This document shows positions 21,156-34,100 of a DNA stretch of 64,000 bases, piece after piece. Each line of letters starts with the position of its first letter. Position 1 is the first letter of the stretch. The stretch is from the NCBI GenBank assembly GCA_030144725.1, contig JASKMD010000030.1:2018525-2082524 (forward strand). Direction: 5' to 3'. The translations under genes were made by a program, and so were the position numbers. The notes beneath the pieces were generated by a model, which searched no databases, was not told the origin of the DNA, and saw nothing but the letters and a program-made list of their open reading frames with translations. The DNA comes from Haematococcus lacustris. Taxonomy: Eukaryota; Chlorophyta; Chlorophyceae; Chlamydomonadales; Haematococcaceae.

Positions 21156-21327
21156 TGTTGCGTGATGAGTAGCGGTGACTGAGTTCTCCGTGACAGACTG
21201 GGCGTTGTCAGGAAGTCTGCCCGGGAATCGAACCCGGCCTCAGATCACCTCACCACATCACACTTCTCACAGGGGAGATCCAGATCTCACAACCGGCATT
21301 AGCTTAGCCTTACATGGTCACGTAACA
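21156..21327 (-). repeat. 5' LTR of gypsy 1
   Basis: 172 bp, apparently identical to 10508-10679, including the T-arm-like hairpin. Immediately inside it (minus strand, 21155 downward) is GTTGGTTTCCGACC, shared in position with gypsy 2 and so the likely primer-binding site. I cannot name the tRNA. Confidence 0.9.
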
Positions 21328-22540
21328 CCTGGCTCCAGGCTGGGCGCACCAGGCGGTGTTCCACCTGCCCTGCTGGGGGCTTTCAGCCTGCAGGCCTTGT
21401 GGCATTGAGTTTGTCCAGCTCCCCCTCACAGGGCTGCTGGCCATTCACTGCTGAGCTGACCCGGCTGGTGCGGTGCTCATCCACAAGCACCACCCTGCCC
21501 CGCAGCTGGTCTGTGCCCCTGGGCCTGCACACCACCTTGCGGCAGGCACGCAACACCGCATCAGCACCCCACCCTCCCGCTGTGCCAATGGTAGCTGCTC
21601 CAAAGTACACCACCAACTGCATGGCACGCTTGTGGCGCTTCATGGACAACTGCGCCATCTCTCTCTCCAACTGCAGCCATGCACACAAGGCACACACAGG
21701 GTGGCTGACATGGTGGCACCAGGTTAGGCATGGCACAATCAAGTACTCTTGCGTTTCGTGCCCGACCACCACCTCTCAGTCCCTTACCCCCCCTCCCACA
21801 CACCTACCCACCCACCCACCCTCACCTTGTTAAAGAACTGCTCCAGCGCCCGGTCCTGGGCTCCGTACAGCCTCAGCCGCTGCCGTGCCCACTTGGGGTC
21901 CAGGTACACCTCCCACACCGCATCCCAGGTGGCCAGGGTGACGGTGATGTGCTTCAGGTTGGCCTCCAGGGAGGTGCCGGCTGAGCTGGCTGCTGCCAGG
22001 TGCTGGAGGTGGGACTGGATCGGTGCTAGCCACCGCTCAGTGTCACGGCGGGCATTGTTCAGGCCGCTGGCATGCTTCACCTGGCCCTTGGTCAGCTTCC
22101 ACCGGCGCAGCTGGTCTGCCATGAGCTGGCCTGTTGCTGGATCCCACACCCCAGAGGCTGCGCTGACTGCCTGGGTGACGCCGGGGTCGATGCCCACCCC
22201 AATCTGTGTGTCTGGGTCAAACACAAACTCACGCATCTCAGCTATGCCCCTGCCTATGTGGGGGAGCCCCACTGCATGAGCCGCTGCTGCCGCTGCACTT
22301 GGGCCGCTGCTGGTGCTGCTGCTGCTGGCATCTGGAGGTGGGGCTGGAGGAGGGGGAAGGGGGCGCGTGTAGTGCACGCACACGCTCACACCATCTGTCA
22401 GGCAATACAAGGAGCTCTCACATGGTATCAGCTTCCCAGAGGGGCACATGAATTCGGGAAGCTGGTCACTCATGCGGCGTGACAAGCACGTGCATGTGCT
22501 CAAGACATTCTTGCTAGTCAAAACCTGTCCAGTTCTCCTT
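21328..22540 (-). pseudogene. Fanzor copy B, RuvC-I and RuvC-II part
   Basis: Minus-strand continuation of 9827-10507. Exon with RuvC-I IGVGIDPGVTQAVSAASG and the region to LEQFFNK, a short GT-AG intron (about 21680-21830), then the exon from LEREMAQLSMKR through GTAGGWGADAVLRACRK and the VDEHRTSRVSS motif. A junction near 22290 replaces the N-terminal exons by unrelated sequence reading RRMSDQLPEFMCPSG, so the N-terminal part is missing. Confidence 0.75.
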
Positions 22541-23136
22541 ATTAGGGTATGAATGTGCTATACTATGCATTGTGTCAGTAATGATGCAGGGAGAGGTTGG
22601 TGCGCATCAGGCTTGTGAACATTGCAAATTGCATGAAATTTCGCACTGAAATCTTTCACGTGCAAGAATGCAACGTTTCACTCCAACGAATGAAATCCCG
22701 GTAGCCCCCAGCACCCGGCAGCACGAGTAGAGCCCGATGGCTGAAGCTGTCGCGACGACTAGTGGCCTTCAGCAAATGCTCATGTTCGCTGGCCCTTCGC
22801 TGGCATTGCCATGGGTGCTCCAGCACAACGTGGTTGGCCTGGGCCGCAGGCACAACAGCAGGTGCTACCACGAGCAGCCCGCGCAGCAGTTGGATCAGAG
22901 CGGAGGACTGTGGTTCGCGGGGTTTGCCTCCATTGCGGTGAGGACATGTTCATCAACAACATCACTCGCTTAAAACCGCTGTGAACCGTTTGAAGCCGCT
23001 GTGACAACTGTAGCATGGCTTGGTGATTGCAAGCAAGGCGGCAGCGGTGTAGAGCAGCAGCCAACATCATGCATGGTCATGCATGTCCTGCCACCCACAC
23101 TACCTCCCAAGCCATCAACAACAGCTTGGATCAGCC

Positions 23137-24492
23137 CTCTTGTTCCTCACTAGGGCCACCATTTGAGCCGGATCAGAAGTACCTACTAGCAGCCACTATC
23201 AGCCACTAGCAGCCACTAACTAGATCCGACTCAAACAGTGTGGCTGTGTGGAGTGTTGAGCCTACCACCTACACTATTGCCTGACCCGTTAGGGCTATGA
23301 TGTAGAGTTGGCATGACAAAACATGCACTATGCGTAAGCTGATGACAGCTCAAGAAGGGGGGACACATTACTGTGCCACAGCAGGCTGCTGTTGCTGCTC
23401 CTGGGCCTTGGGTGGCTTGTCTCGCACCCGCTTGTAGCCCAGGCCAGGGTACTCCTTGCCCTTGGCTGGCAGAGCTCCCTGGTCTGGCCAGTAGCACAGC
23501 TCCAGCGGACGCCACCTGCTCTCCCCAATGCGCTGCATGTTCAATGCTGCATTGCAGTCCCTGTCCAGCCACCTGCCTGGCTGTGGGGCTGGCTTGACCT
23601 TGGCAGCCTTGCCCTTGCCCTTGCCCTTGGTGGGCTCAGCTGCCCCTGGCTCAGCCTTGGTGCGCTTGCTGCGCTTGGCTTGCAGGGGAGTGCTGGGCCC
23701 TGGCTCTGAGGCTGCTGGCTGTGTGGCTTCCTGGCTGCTGCGTGGGGCCTGTGGGGGCTTGCGGGGGGCCACTACCGGGCACCACATCATGCCCCGCACT
23801 GGCTGGCCACGCTCCTGGCTCCAGGCTGGGCGCACCAGGCGGTGTTCTTGCAGCCGCGCAGCACTGCGCCCTCGGGGACCTTGATGACCTGCAGCCAATC
23901 AAAGTTGCCATTTTGACAGGCCAAGACACAAGGCGGGGTCAACACACACAGTGCGGGGACACATAAGGCGGAGCCGTCACCTCACGTCTACGCGTGGTCC
24001 AGCCATCCCGTCGCTCCTGGCGTTGCTTGCCTTGGAACGAGACGCTGCAGTGGAACCAACAGGAGCGACGGGTTATTACACAGCGCGTAGCCCACAGTAG
24101 CCCACAGTCGGCTAGGGTCACGCACCTTTCTGTTTCTTTCCCGGGTCCTTCTTGTGCTTCTTCTTAGCCATCACGCGATGCGCAGTGCGACGGGCGGTGG
24201 CCTTTTCAAGCAACTTGGGTTTCCCGTGAAAAATACACGGTTGTGTGAAAATAAGTGCTGGTCACTGGGCACCTCATCAAAAGTACAAGTGCTCGTGCAG
24301 CCGGGGCATTGTGGGGGTATGCACTGACTGACAGTGTGTCCACCTTCTCCGCCCTGGCCATCATGCAGCGTCGCCATGCAGGCCAGTGGGCCACCTGGTA
24401 CAACTGGGGCACCGTGCCCATGGACGAGTTCTTGCCCATGGACCTGCTGCCCTGGGTGTTCCCCTACTCTGACCGCACCCCTCACCAGGATT
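23137..24492 (-). mobile_element. Non-autonomous Fanzor element, second copy
   Basis: Duplicate of 2241-3596 with the same internal deletion junction and the same 16-bp flanking repeats (23121-23136 and 24493-24508). The constant 3' end here is TTGTTCC on plus, one base different from other copies. Its candidate guide RNA tail spans 23140-23370. Confidence 0.7.
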
Positions 24493-27084
24493 ACAGCTTG
24501 GATCAGCCTCTTTCTTTCCCCGCCTCCTTCCTTGCACAACCCTCCCCATCCCACTGGACCACGCCCAGCCATGGAGGCGTTGCCAAACATGATTAGGTAA
24601 TAGCCTAGATTACTACAGGCATGCCTTGGTCATGCATGGTCCATGACATGTTGATTACTTGCGGGTGCAACATGACGCGTGATTTGAGGCAGCACGTGTG
24701 TGGCAGGTGTGGATGGGTGATTGCAGGCAAGGCGGCAGCGGCGTAGAGCAGCCGGCATTAAGGAGCCAGCAATGAGATTGCAAGGCATAACATGGAGCAA
24801 AACCGTAAGTGCCCGGCCCCTGCACATGAGTGGCCCCCAATGTCTAGCCTGGTTGCAAGGATGCCCCTTGTTTGCTGCAGGTCCTTATGGTCACACTCTC
24901 CCCCCTTGCCCCCACACTCCCCCCTTCCCCCCTTCCCCCCTTGCCCCCTCCCCCCTTCCCTCCCCACCGCCACCTCCGAGTCTGCCACCCCACCTACCCT
25001 CCCCCCATCCCACAACACACGCCGTCGCCCCCTCCCTACCCTATCCAACAGCCCTTGGCGTAGCAGCCTAGAGTGGGTAGCCTTGGGCGGGCAGCATGGA
25101 GCGGGCGCTAGTAGTAGCGGCGAGCCAGCCCACTCTAGCCATGCCATGCCCACACACCACACTGACCCAGCCCATCCCTCACCCAAGGGGACAGCAGTAG
25201 GAGAGCCAAGCCACCGTACTTGATGTGCAACATGGCTTGGTTGTGGTGTGGTGTAGTGGTCTTGTTGTTGTTGGTATTTTTTTATGGTGTGGTGTTGTTG
25301 TCACTTGTCACCTTATGTGGGGTGTTGCAAGGCGTTCATGCCGTATGTAGGTGCCGCGGGGTGCTGCGGGGGGCAATAGCATGGCATCATGCATGGTTTG
25401 GAGCATGGTTTGTATGCATGGTTTGGAGCTGTGGTATCCTAGTTAACCTTTGGTTTTGGATATCCTTGATGACCTTTGGTTTTGGTGGATGTGGTGCACC
25501 AAATCGTATACTGATTGTAACATTGGGTTGGCAGATGTTAAAGAGGGTTGTGTGCAAAGTTTCAGGTCAAAACTCCCACGGCAACCACGCGTTTTCATCC
25601 CGTTTCATGTCTTTCATTCTTTTCATGAAATTGCACCGATGATGAAATGAAAGAATGAAAGAACGCAAAGCCACAACCCTGGTGAGCATATATATAAGTG
25701 CCATGCTGGACATTTGAGGACCGCTCCTCCCATTCAGGATTCATAACATAGGCCTTGTAACCCCCGCAATTTCCTTCCAACTAAAGCGGACTAGTACTTT
25801 TCTTTTTCAGATAAACAAAACTCACTTAACATGGAACAACATGTTTGGCTGTGGGTAATCTCAATTAGCTACTCCAATCAAGTTGAAGCATCCTCGGCCG
25901 CACCCTTGATGACTACCAACCCCACACCGGTGGCACTCATTACCCTAGACCACGGGGCACCTCATCAAAAGTAACAGCTGTATGCTTTTGTAAGGCTAAC
26001 AACCTGTGCAAACTACCAAGTCATATGCGTTATTGCGGGCCGGGCCATCAATACCCCGGCGGTACTCAGCAGCCCGGTGGAGGCTACCCCTCCCATTGAA
26101 CCACCACGTAAGGGACATTTGACTTTGCGGCGTGCATGGTGAGAGTTGAGTTGTCATTTTAACGCGGAACGCCTTATCATTGCATCGCGCTTGCGCCCGC
26201 GCGCCCGAGCTGCTGGCACCCACGGTGACCGGCAGTCTGCCAGGCACGCGAACGGTTCCGCTGTGCGCGATGGGCCTTTCAAGTGTTGCCTAACAACACC
26301 CACAACGCGGGATGCAGAGTTCTCCGCTGCGGTACACTTTACGCATGGAGCCCAGTTTTCTCAACATCATCTTACACAGCCTCCCCCTCCGCATGAATCT
26401 CCACCCAGCCAGTGCTGGCAGCTGGCGTAGACCTCACACAACACGCACAGCTGGCAGCCTGGCCCCCCTGCCGTTTGTAGGGGTGATATTTGGGTGTCGG
26501 CATGCTGCAGACATGTGCACACGCCATCTTCTAAAACACATATTGGCAAATCTCAGCAAGAGTTGAGACTTTGGCAGGGGGTTCACAGTGAGTTCCCTAA
26601 CCAGTGACGCAAGGCTGGAGAGTTGCAATGAGTTGCATGGTGGTCAGACTGGCATCAGCAGAGTGGGGCAGCATGGGGGAGGTTTAGGCCACCTCTTGGA
26701 GCCTAATTAACAAGGGATTGATGCAGATGCCACTGCTATGCTCATGCCGTGGTCTCCTCCTAGTTTCAGAGCCCCTTAGCCTAGTTCCGTCGCCCCAGAG
26801 CCAGCGCATGTGGGTTATTATGTTGGACATGAGGTCGGGCTCCTCGCGCACTATTCATCGCGGTAAACAGGGGCTCATTGGTACTGGGTCAACGTACATC
26901 AAGTCCGCAGGCTCTGTAGGGTCGGATACCCGGCAACATGCCCGACCAGCTCAGCGTGTGGCTCAGCGCGGCAGCATTCCGACGCTTCAATCCGCGTGTA
27001 CATCCGTGCAGAAATGAGTCCGGAAAAGCCGTTGTCCCTTATCGTTAGGGGGGTTGGTGGTTCAATGGGAGGGGTGAGTTCATT

Positions 27085-27212
27085 GACCCGCTTGTCGCCA
27101 TGCTGGTACTCCTTGCCAACGAGGGGCAGAGCCTCCAAACCCTCATAGCTGCACAGCTCTAGGGGGCGCTGCATGCTCTCACCAATGCGCTGGAAGTTGA
27201 AGCACCCGTTGG
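27085..27212 (-). pseudogene. Divergent Fanzor-like fragment, 3' part cut by an LTR element
   Basis: Minus strand after the LTR element: RuvC-III continues GCFNFQRIGES and a tail KEYQHGDKRVN. Its upstream half is at 29854-30290. The LTR insertion split the motif at DRDTN / GCFN. Confidence 0.65.
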
Positions 27213-29853
27213 TGTTACAGTCCTGCTTTGAACCTAGAATGCATTTGTTTTAAAATGCGCATGCAGATCTTTCCAGCCCTGCATGCGAGATTTGGGTTTG
27301 TCATGTCTTACTTTGTCATGACGGTTGTTAGTTGTTCTTGGCTTACTTAAGGCTGAGCGCTGCTTATTGTGGGACTTTGGACTTCGGACTTTTAAAGCAC
27401 TTCTGGGGACTCTGGATCGGATGACTGGTTCAGTGACGTAGGAATGCGATGAGAACTGTTTTACTGATGCCATCTTCTTGACGATGTAAGTACAAAGCGC
27501 TGCCACGCTAGTCGGAAGCTGTCTACGAGTACGTAGTCAGCCACAGCGGCAACATGTCTCTGGCGGCTGCAGCCGGAGTTTAGTTCGCAGCCAGCCATGC
27601 ATCCTGACCGCGCAGCAGCACTGTAACATTTGGTTTCCTCGCATCGATCATCGGCCTGTGCTCTTGCCTCGCAACGCAGAGCCTTCGAGAGCACCTCCGG
27701 TGCAACAATTCTGAAGGCTCAAGCTACGGCTGACCCATCAGCACCATCGCAATGTAAGCTTGCCCAGCTGCTCAACTCGAAACGCTGACCTGCAGTGTTT
27801 GTACCTGCAGTGTTTCAAATGCCTACCCGCGAAAGCGGTGCCCACCTGCGAAAGCAGTGACTACCCGCGAGAGCGGTGTTTACCTGCGTTAGCAGTGATT
27901 ACCTGCTGCATGCAGTGCTACCTGCTCTTTGCAGTGAACTCTGGACTTCCGTACCTCGCGGGACCTCAGTACCTCGCGGGACCAGCCCGGCAGCTTAGCT
28001 TTCGCATCTTCACTTCGCAGCCGAGTTGACATGCAGCACACCACCGTCAACCCCACCACCACCCTCACGATACGTTGACATTGTAAAGCCATCCATGTTT
28101 AATTGGTTGTGTCTCGGCTTCACATTAGATCAGTCCATCAGGGCACACAGGCGGGCTAAAGCATCAAGCACGGTGCCTCTAGCTACAAAGCCATCAACAC
28201 AGTTACAACATTACATTCCACTGACTCAACTTACCATCATGCCACATCACTGCCATGAGCCTCACCCCCCAACCCACATCATCACCAGCTGTTGAGCTGT
28301 GAGCACATCCCTCTGCTTACATAACGCTGACACCAGCTAACCCACTGACACCAGCTGACCCACTGACACCAGCCGCTGAGCTGTGCGCATACACAAGACA
28401 CATACTCCAGCTACCCACAATCCACACCAAGGACAACCTGCAGCAGCAGGTCAGCACATCATTGGCATGACAAGCAGAGCTAGACCAGCTCAGCAGCCAG
28501 CCACAGCTCTCAAGCCGCTAGCGGCACAGCTAGTGCACACTCTGGCAACCCAGGCAACACCTAGGGAAGCACACAACGGCACACAGCAGGGCAGACGCAC
28601 CTGCCTGGACGGCCACACACATTGGGTGCACAGGCTTCAGCCTCTGCATAGCAACAACCATAGCACAATCCGCAGTTGCACAACGAGATAACGAGAAGAC
28701 AAGAACAAGCAATCACACACACAGAGGAGGGCGCGTCGACCGCCAACGAAAACACACGCAGAGGGCGCGTCAAACGTCCTGGGCAATGAGATCCCGAACA
28801 AATACAACACAGCAAACAACAACGAATACACAAACACACACAGCAAGGGGCGCGTCTAACGTCCTGGGCAATGAGATCCCGAACAAATACAACACAACGC
28901 AGGGGAAAGAAAACCCGAACACACACAAACACGAAGGAGTAACTCTCCACACGCAGATGTACAGTACCAGCGCCACCGAGCGGCTGCACTGGCTGGCAAG
29001 AAGGCCGGTTCACGTCGAGAATACCACATGCGTCGCACAATGGTGTCTTCCATGTGCACAACAGTTCGGTTCACCCAACTGTTCACGTTTACCACCACCT
29101 CTATCAATCACAACATCTACCAACTTCTCGTGCTACCACCTTCTCTTGCTTTCTTATGCATCACTCGGCTGCTGGTTTCACGTCTGGATATGTCATCACC
29201 GCGAGCTGACGCCAGCTCTAGAGTGGAGAACAAGACAACATCGAGACACTTAGCTTGTGCTCTCTTGCACCTGGTGTGCATGTAGCGTGGTGCATGACTG
29301 CTTGTTTGCATGTAGCATGTGCATGGTTGCTTTTACCTGCCTGCCTGCTTTTAACTGCCTGCCTGCTTTGTGTTCGAATGACTGTCTCACCCAGACGATG
29401 CAAGCTCCGGGACGTAGCTTTTTGGAGTGGGGGAGAGTGTTACAGTCCTGCTTTGAACCTAGAATGCATTTGTTTTGAAATGCGCATGCAGATCTTTCCA
29501 GCCCTGCATGCGAGATTTGGGTTTGTCATGTCTTACTTTGTCATGACGGTTGTTAGTTGTTCTTGGCTTACTTAAGGCTGAGCGCTGCTTATTGTGGGAC
29601 TTTGGACTTCGGACTTTTAAAGCACTTCTGGGGACTCTGGATCGGATGACTGGTTCAGTGACGTAGGAATGCGATGAGAACTGTTTTACTGATGCCATCT
29701 TCTTGACGATGTAAGTACAAAGCGCTGCCACGCTAGTCGGAAGCTGTCTACGAGTACGTAGTCAGCCACAGCGGCAACATGTCTCTGGCGGCTGCAGCCG
29801 GAGTTTAGTTCGCAGCCAGCCATGCATCCTGACCGCGCAGCAGCACTGTAACA
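27213..29853 (+). mobile_element. Non-coding LTR retrotransposon (LARD/TRIM-like) with 416-bp LTRs
   Basis: LTRs at 27213-27628 and 29438-29853 (TGTTACAG...CTGTAACA), differing by very few bases, flanked by a perfect 5-bp duplication GTTGG (27208-27212 and 29854-29858). The empty site is preserved at 6343-6347. Inside the 5' LTR edge lies TTTGGTTTCCTCGC, sharing TTGGTTTCC with the primer sites of both gypsy elements; a purine tract GTGGGGGAGAG precedes the 3' LTR. The 1.8-kb internal region has no gag or pol, only direct repeats such as CGTCCTGGGCAATGAGATCC at ~28775 and ~28857. It probably relies on proteins of another element. Confidence 0.9.
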
Positions 29854-30290
29854 GTTGGTGTCCCGGTCCAGCCACCTGCCCCAAGGGGGGCCTAGGGTGG
29901 TGGCTCTGGGCCAGGTGCAGCAGGGAGGGGCTGGGCCTGGGCTGGGGCAGGAGGTGGGGGGTCCCGGGCAGGTGGGTCCTGGGCTGGGGGAGGGGAGGGG
30001 GTTCCTGGGCAGGGGCAGGGGGGTCCTGGGCATAGACATAGCATTGACAGGCACAGGACCGCTGTTAGGCAGCCCTGCTTGCTGCCCATGGTCATGCGCT
30101 TGTTGATGTCCGCCACAACTGCGTCAAGTAGAGCTGGGCTAAGACCAGGCCGGGCTGCTTCCACCAGGCCACGCAGGGCAGCCTTGATGACCTGGCGACG
30201 CTGAGCAATCACTTCCTTGACAGCCTGTCCCTCGTCATTGAGATCTTGCTGCCCGCTGCCATTGGCACCTGCAGACACGGGAAAGCACAG
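29854..30290 (-). pseudogene. Divergent Fanzor-like fragment, upstream half
   Basis: Same content as 8735-9172: QDLNDEGQAVKEVIAQRRQV segment, proline-rich linker and RuvC-III as far as LDRDTN, where the LTR retrotransposon interrupts it. Confidence 0.65.
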
Positions 30291-30926
30291 CACACGCACG
30301 GCAGAACTTGATTTACGGAGTTGCAGTGTCGCGTGGTGCACACTGCGTCTCATCGTCAGTCAGCGTTGGGGGGCCTAGCCTTTCGTCAAGCTTTGCGGCT
30401 TACCGGCTGCGGAGGTAGCGGGGGAGACGGGGCGCGTGCGTTTCTTATTCCGCGACATCTGAGGGATTCAGCAACATTATCCAAGCGGAGTGGCCGTGCT
30501 GGTGAGTGCTGCACTCAGTGCATCAGGTCGCTATCCGACCGGAGTGCCGGCAACCGGATTGGGGCGGAAGTGATGTCCATTACACAAATATATGAATACG
30601 AAGCCAACCACCAGACAAACTGTAAAACGTAGGGGCGTTGATTGGCAGCTGGCCTCATCGACGGAAGCTTGTGCAGGCTGAGCTGGATGGGAGACAACTG
30701 GCTGCATGGTGGCTGTGGGCACTGGCGTGGGTGCAGTGTTGAGCACTTCATCAAACCCTGCACGTGGCATGCCCCTGGTGGCAAGGTGCAGCAGCCAGCA
30801 GTCCACCTGCCTTGCTGGGGGCACCCACCCCTCTGCCCTAGGCTGGTGACAACACAGCCGCTGCTGGAGCCACTGCCATCCACAGTTGAGGTGGTTTGGC
30901 TGGTCTGCATTCATTTACCAGCACGC

Positions 30927-30945
30927 ACACACAGTTCCAGCCATC
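30927..30945. repeat. Flank repeat, target 1 (predicted guide of the 31-34 kb Fanzor)
   Basis: On the minus strand GATGGCTGGAACTGTGTGT directly follows the constant 3' end. The identical 19 bases stand at 55290-55308, just upstream of the plus-strand Fanzor at 55-58 kb, not upstream of this element. Confidence 0.75.
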
Positions 30946-31178
30946 TTGTCCCTCACTAGGGCCACCATTTGAGCCGGATCAGAAGTACCTACTAGCAGCC
31001 ACTATCAGCCACTAGCAGCCACTAACTAGATCCGACTCAAACAGTGTGGCTGTGTGGAGTGTTGAGCCTACCACCTACACTATTGCCTGACCCGTTAGGG
31101 CTATGATGTAGAGTTGGCATGACAAAACATGCACTAATTGTAAGCTGATGACAGCTCAAGATAGGGGGGCACACATTA
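30946..31178 (-). ncRNA. Candidate fRNA scaffold of the most complete Fanzor
   Basis: From the TAA stop at 31176-31178 to TAGTGAGGGACAA. Predicted stems: CTACATCATAGCC with GGCAATAGTGTAG (11 of 13 pairs including one G-U), and GAGTCGGATC with GATCCGGCTC closing a loop of AGTGGCTGCT repeats. The conserved block GAGCTGTCATCAGCTT follows the stop codon and survives in the diverged subfamilies at 47, 52 and 63.6 kb. Confidence 0.55.
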
Positions 31179-34100
31179 CTGTGCCGCAGCGGGCTGCTGC
31201 TGCTGCTCCTGGGCCTTGGGAGGCTTGTCTCGCACCCGCTTGTACCCCAGGCCAGGGTACTCCTTGCCCTTGGCTGGCAGAGCTCCCTGGTCTGGCCAGT
31301 AGCACAGCTCCAGCGGACGCCACCTGCTCTCCCCAATGCGCTGCATGTTCAATGCTGCATTGCAGTCCCTGTCCAGCCACCTGCCTGGCTGTGGTGCTGG
31401 CTTGACCTTGGCAGCCTTGCCCTTGCCCTTGCCCTTGGTGGGCTCAGCTGCCCCTGGCTCAGCCTTGGTGCGCTTGCTGCGCTTGGCTGGCAGGGGAGTG
31501 ATGGGCCCTGGCTCTGAGGCTGCTGGCTGTGTGGCTTCCTGGCTGCTGCGTGGGGCCTGTGGGGGCTTGCGGGGGGCCACTACCGGGCACCACATCATGC
31601 CCCGCACTGGCTGGCCACGCTCCTGGCTCCAGGCTGGGCGCACCATGCGGTATTCCACCTGCCCTGCTGGGGGCTTCCAACCTGCACGCCTGGTGGGCTG
31701 CTCATGGTCCAGCTCCTCCTCACAGGGCTGCTGGCCATTCACTGCTGAGCTGACCCGGCTGGTGCGGTGCTCATCCACAAGCACCACCCTGCCCCGCAGC
31801 TGGTCTGTGCCCCTGGGCCTGCACACCACCTTGCGGCAGGCACGCAACACCGCATCAGCACCCCACCCTCCCGCTGTGCCAATGGTAGCTGCTCCAAAGA
31901 ATACCACCAGCTGCATGGCACGCTTGTGGCGCTTCATGGACAACTGCGCCATCTCTCTCTCCAACTGCAGCCATGCACACAAGGCACACACAGGGTGGCT
32001 GACATGGTGGCACCAGGTTAGGCAGGGCACAATCAAGTACTCTTTCGTTTCATGCCTAACCCACCACCTCTCAGTCCCTTACCCTCCCTCCCTCCCGCCT
32101 ACCCACCCACCCACCCTCACCTTGTTGAAGAACTGCTCCAGCGCCCGGTCCTGGGCTCCGTACAGCCTCAGCTGCTGCCGTGCCCACTTGGGGTCCAGGT
32201 ACACCTCCCACACCGCATCCCAGGTGGCCAGGGTGACGGTGATGTGCTTCAGGTTGGCCTCCAGGGAGGTGCCGGCTGAGCTTGCTGTTGCCAGGTGCTG
32301 GAGGTGGGACTGGATCGGTGCTAGCCACCGCTCAGTGTCACGGCGGGAGTTGTTCAGGCCGCTGGCATGCTTCACCTCGCCCTTGGTCAGCTTCCAACGG
32401 CGGAGCTGGTTTGCCATGAGCTGGCCTGTTGCTGGATCCCACACCCCAGAGGCTGCGCTGACTGCCTGGGTGACGCCGGGGTCGATGCCCACCCCAATCT
32501 GTGTGTCTGGGTCAAACACAAACTCACGCATCTCAGCTATGCCCCTGCCTATGTGGGGGAGCCCCACTGCATGAGCCGCTGCTGCCGCTGCACTTGGGCG
32601 GCTGCTGGTGCTGCTGCTGCTGGCATCTGGAGGTGGGGCTGGAGGAGGGGGAAGGGGGCGCGTGTAGTGCACGCACACGCTGACACCGTCAGTGTCCACC
32701 AACCTCTCAAAAGCAAACCCATGGTTGCCAAGCTTGTTGGTGTCGAACCACCTGGCCTAGTGATGGCGTAGTGCTGGCTCTGAGGTGAATGCTGCCCGAG
32801 TTTCCTTGGTCAGGCCCAGCTGCTTGCACACCCCATGCAGCACCCTGCTGTCCACCTTGATGAAGTGCACCCCCACCATGGGGGTGAGGGCCATGGGGGT
32901 GAGGGTGAAGGGGGGTGGGCAGGTCAGGGTCCGGGGACCAACCCCACGCCTCTTGCCGCGCTTTGGCTGCCCTGGCACGGGGGGGGGGTGGGGCTGCTGC
33001 CACCGCTCTAGCCACCGGCACACATGCACTGCATGGCGCATGCGGCAGGGCAGGGGCAGGGTGTCCTGCAGGGAGCCTTCCTTCTTCATGCCCAGTAGGC
33101 TGCGGTGCTTGTTGGCCTCCTTTATCAGGTCCGCCACATGGCCCTTGTCCAGTGTGGCGGCCTTTAGCTCTGAGCTCTGGGCGTTGATGCCATACCCGCA
33201 CGCCATCCTGATGAACAGCTGCGCCTCCTCCCCGCTCCAGCCTAGCTGGGCCCTGGCAGCCTTGGCGTAGAGCTTGACAATGCGCTCTGCAGGTCAGGTC
33301 AGGTCAGGTCAGGTACAAGGTCAGGTATAAGGTCAGGTCTAAGGTCAGGTGTACGGTCAGGTCTATGTCAAGGTCCAGGTCCAGAGTCTATTCACCACCA
33401 CCACTTGCCTGGGTTGGAGTAGTGCTGCTGCATGGCCACCGCCAGCTGCATGGAGTGTGCGTCGATGGTGTTGGCGTCATTCTTGAAGTTGATGCTGCCC
33501 AGCTCATGCAGCTTGGCCACCAGCGCCTGGTTGCTGGGGTCCTCAAAGGCTGGCATGAGCATGGGGTGGCGGTTGCGCACATGGCGTCGCTGCAGCTGGT
33601 TGTAGCATGTCTTGAAGTTTGGGTTGGCGAAGAACATGCAGAAGTATTTCAGCTGTCTCAGCATCAGGGGGTCCTCACAGTCAAGGGGCAAGGGAGGGCC
33701 AGTGGGTGCTGCGGGTGCAAGGGCTGCCAGGCGGGCGCTGCAGCACCTTTGGGGGGGCTGCGTGACTGGCTCGGGTTCTGACTCCGACTCCGAGTCAGAC
33801 TGTGGCTCTGGCTCAGAGTCACAGTCTGACTCGGAGTCAGAGTCAGTGTCACACTCCATGCTGGCAGGCTGGGCAGGGGCAGGCTGGGCAGGGGCAGGCT
33901 GGGCAGGGGCGGGTAGGGGGGGAGCATCAGGGGGTTGGGGGGGCTGCACGGCTGGAGGTTCAGGGGCGCTGAGGTACCCCGGGGAGGGGTAGCCAACCAG
34001 GCATGTCAAGAAAATCCGCAGCACAAACAGCGACGCAATCACGCGGAGCTGGGAGTGGGTTTCAGCCCGCAGCCGGAGGTGCTCCCGCAGCTTGCGCCGC

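Larger units (their letters stand above)
10508..21327 (-). mobile_element. Ty3/gypsy (chromovirus-type) LTR retrotransposon 1
   Basis: Identical 172-bp LTRs (10508-10679 and 21156-21327), ends TGTT...AACA, flanked by 5-bp target-site duplications CCTGG (10503-10507 and 21328-21332). Removing the element restores the continuous Fanzor sequence seen at 31620. On the minus strand a primer-binding-like site TTGGTTTCCGACC follows the 5' LTR and a G-rich purine tract precedes the 3' LTR. Domain order is zinc-knuckle remnant, protease, reverse transcriptase, RNase H, integrase, chromodomain. The native element is ~4.95 kb, the rest being a nested DNA transposon. Gag is almost entirely missing and pol carries a TGA, a frameshift and the insertion, so it is defective despite identical LTRs. 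Confidence 0.95.
22276..27212. repeat. Segmental duplication 1, right copy
   Basis: Second copy of 1387-6347. It begins in the Fanzor linker coding for poly-Ala and ends at the TSD of the LTR element at 27213. Differences from the left copy are few (for example GTTCCTCAC for GTCCCTCAC near 23143, an extra GGTGAC near 26225). Confidence 0.9.
29170..31626. repeat. Segmental duplication 2, right copy
   Basis: Second copy of 8049-10507. It runs from inside the LTR element through its 3' LTR and the Fanzor-like relic into the C-terminal half of the Fanzor at 31-34 kb. Confidence 0.9.

Noticed and set aside
28561..29061. Hydrophobic 166-codon minus-strand ORF in the LTR element
   Set aside because: It reads through CACACA-rich and repeated internal DNA of a non-coding LTR element; no gag or pol features.
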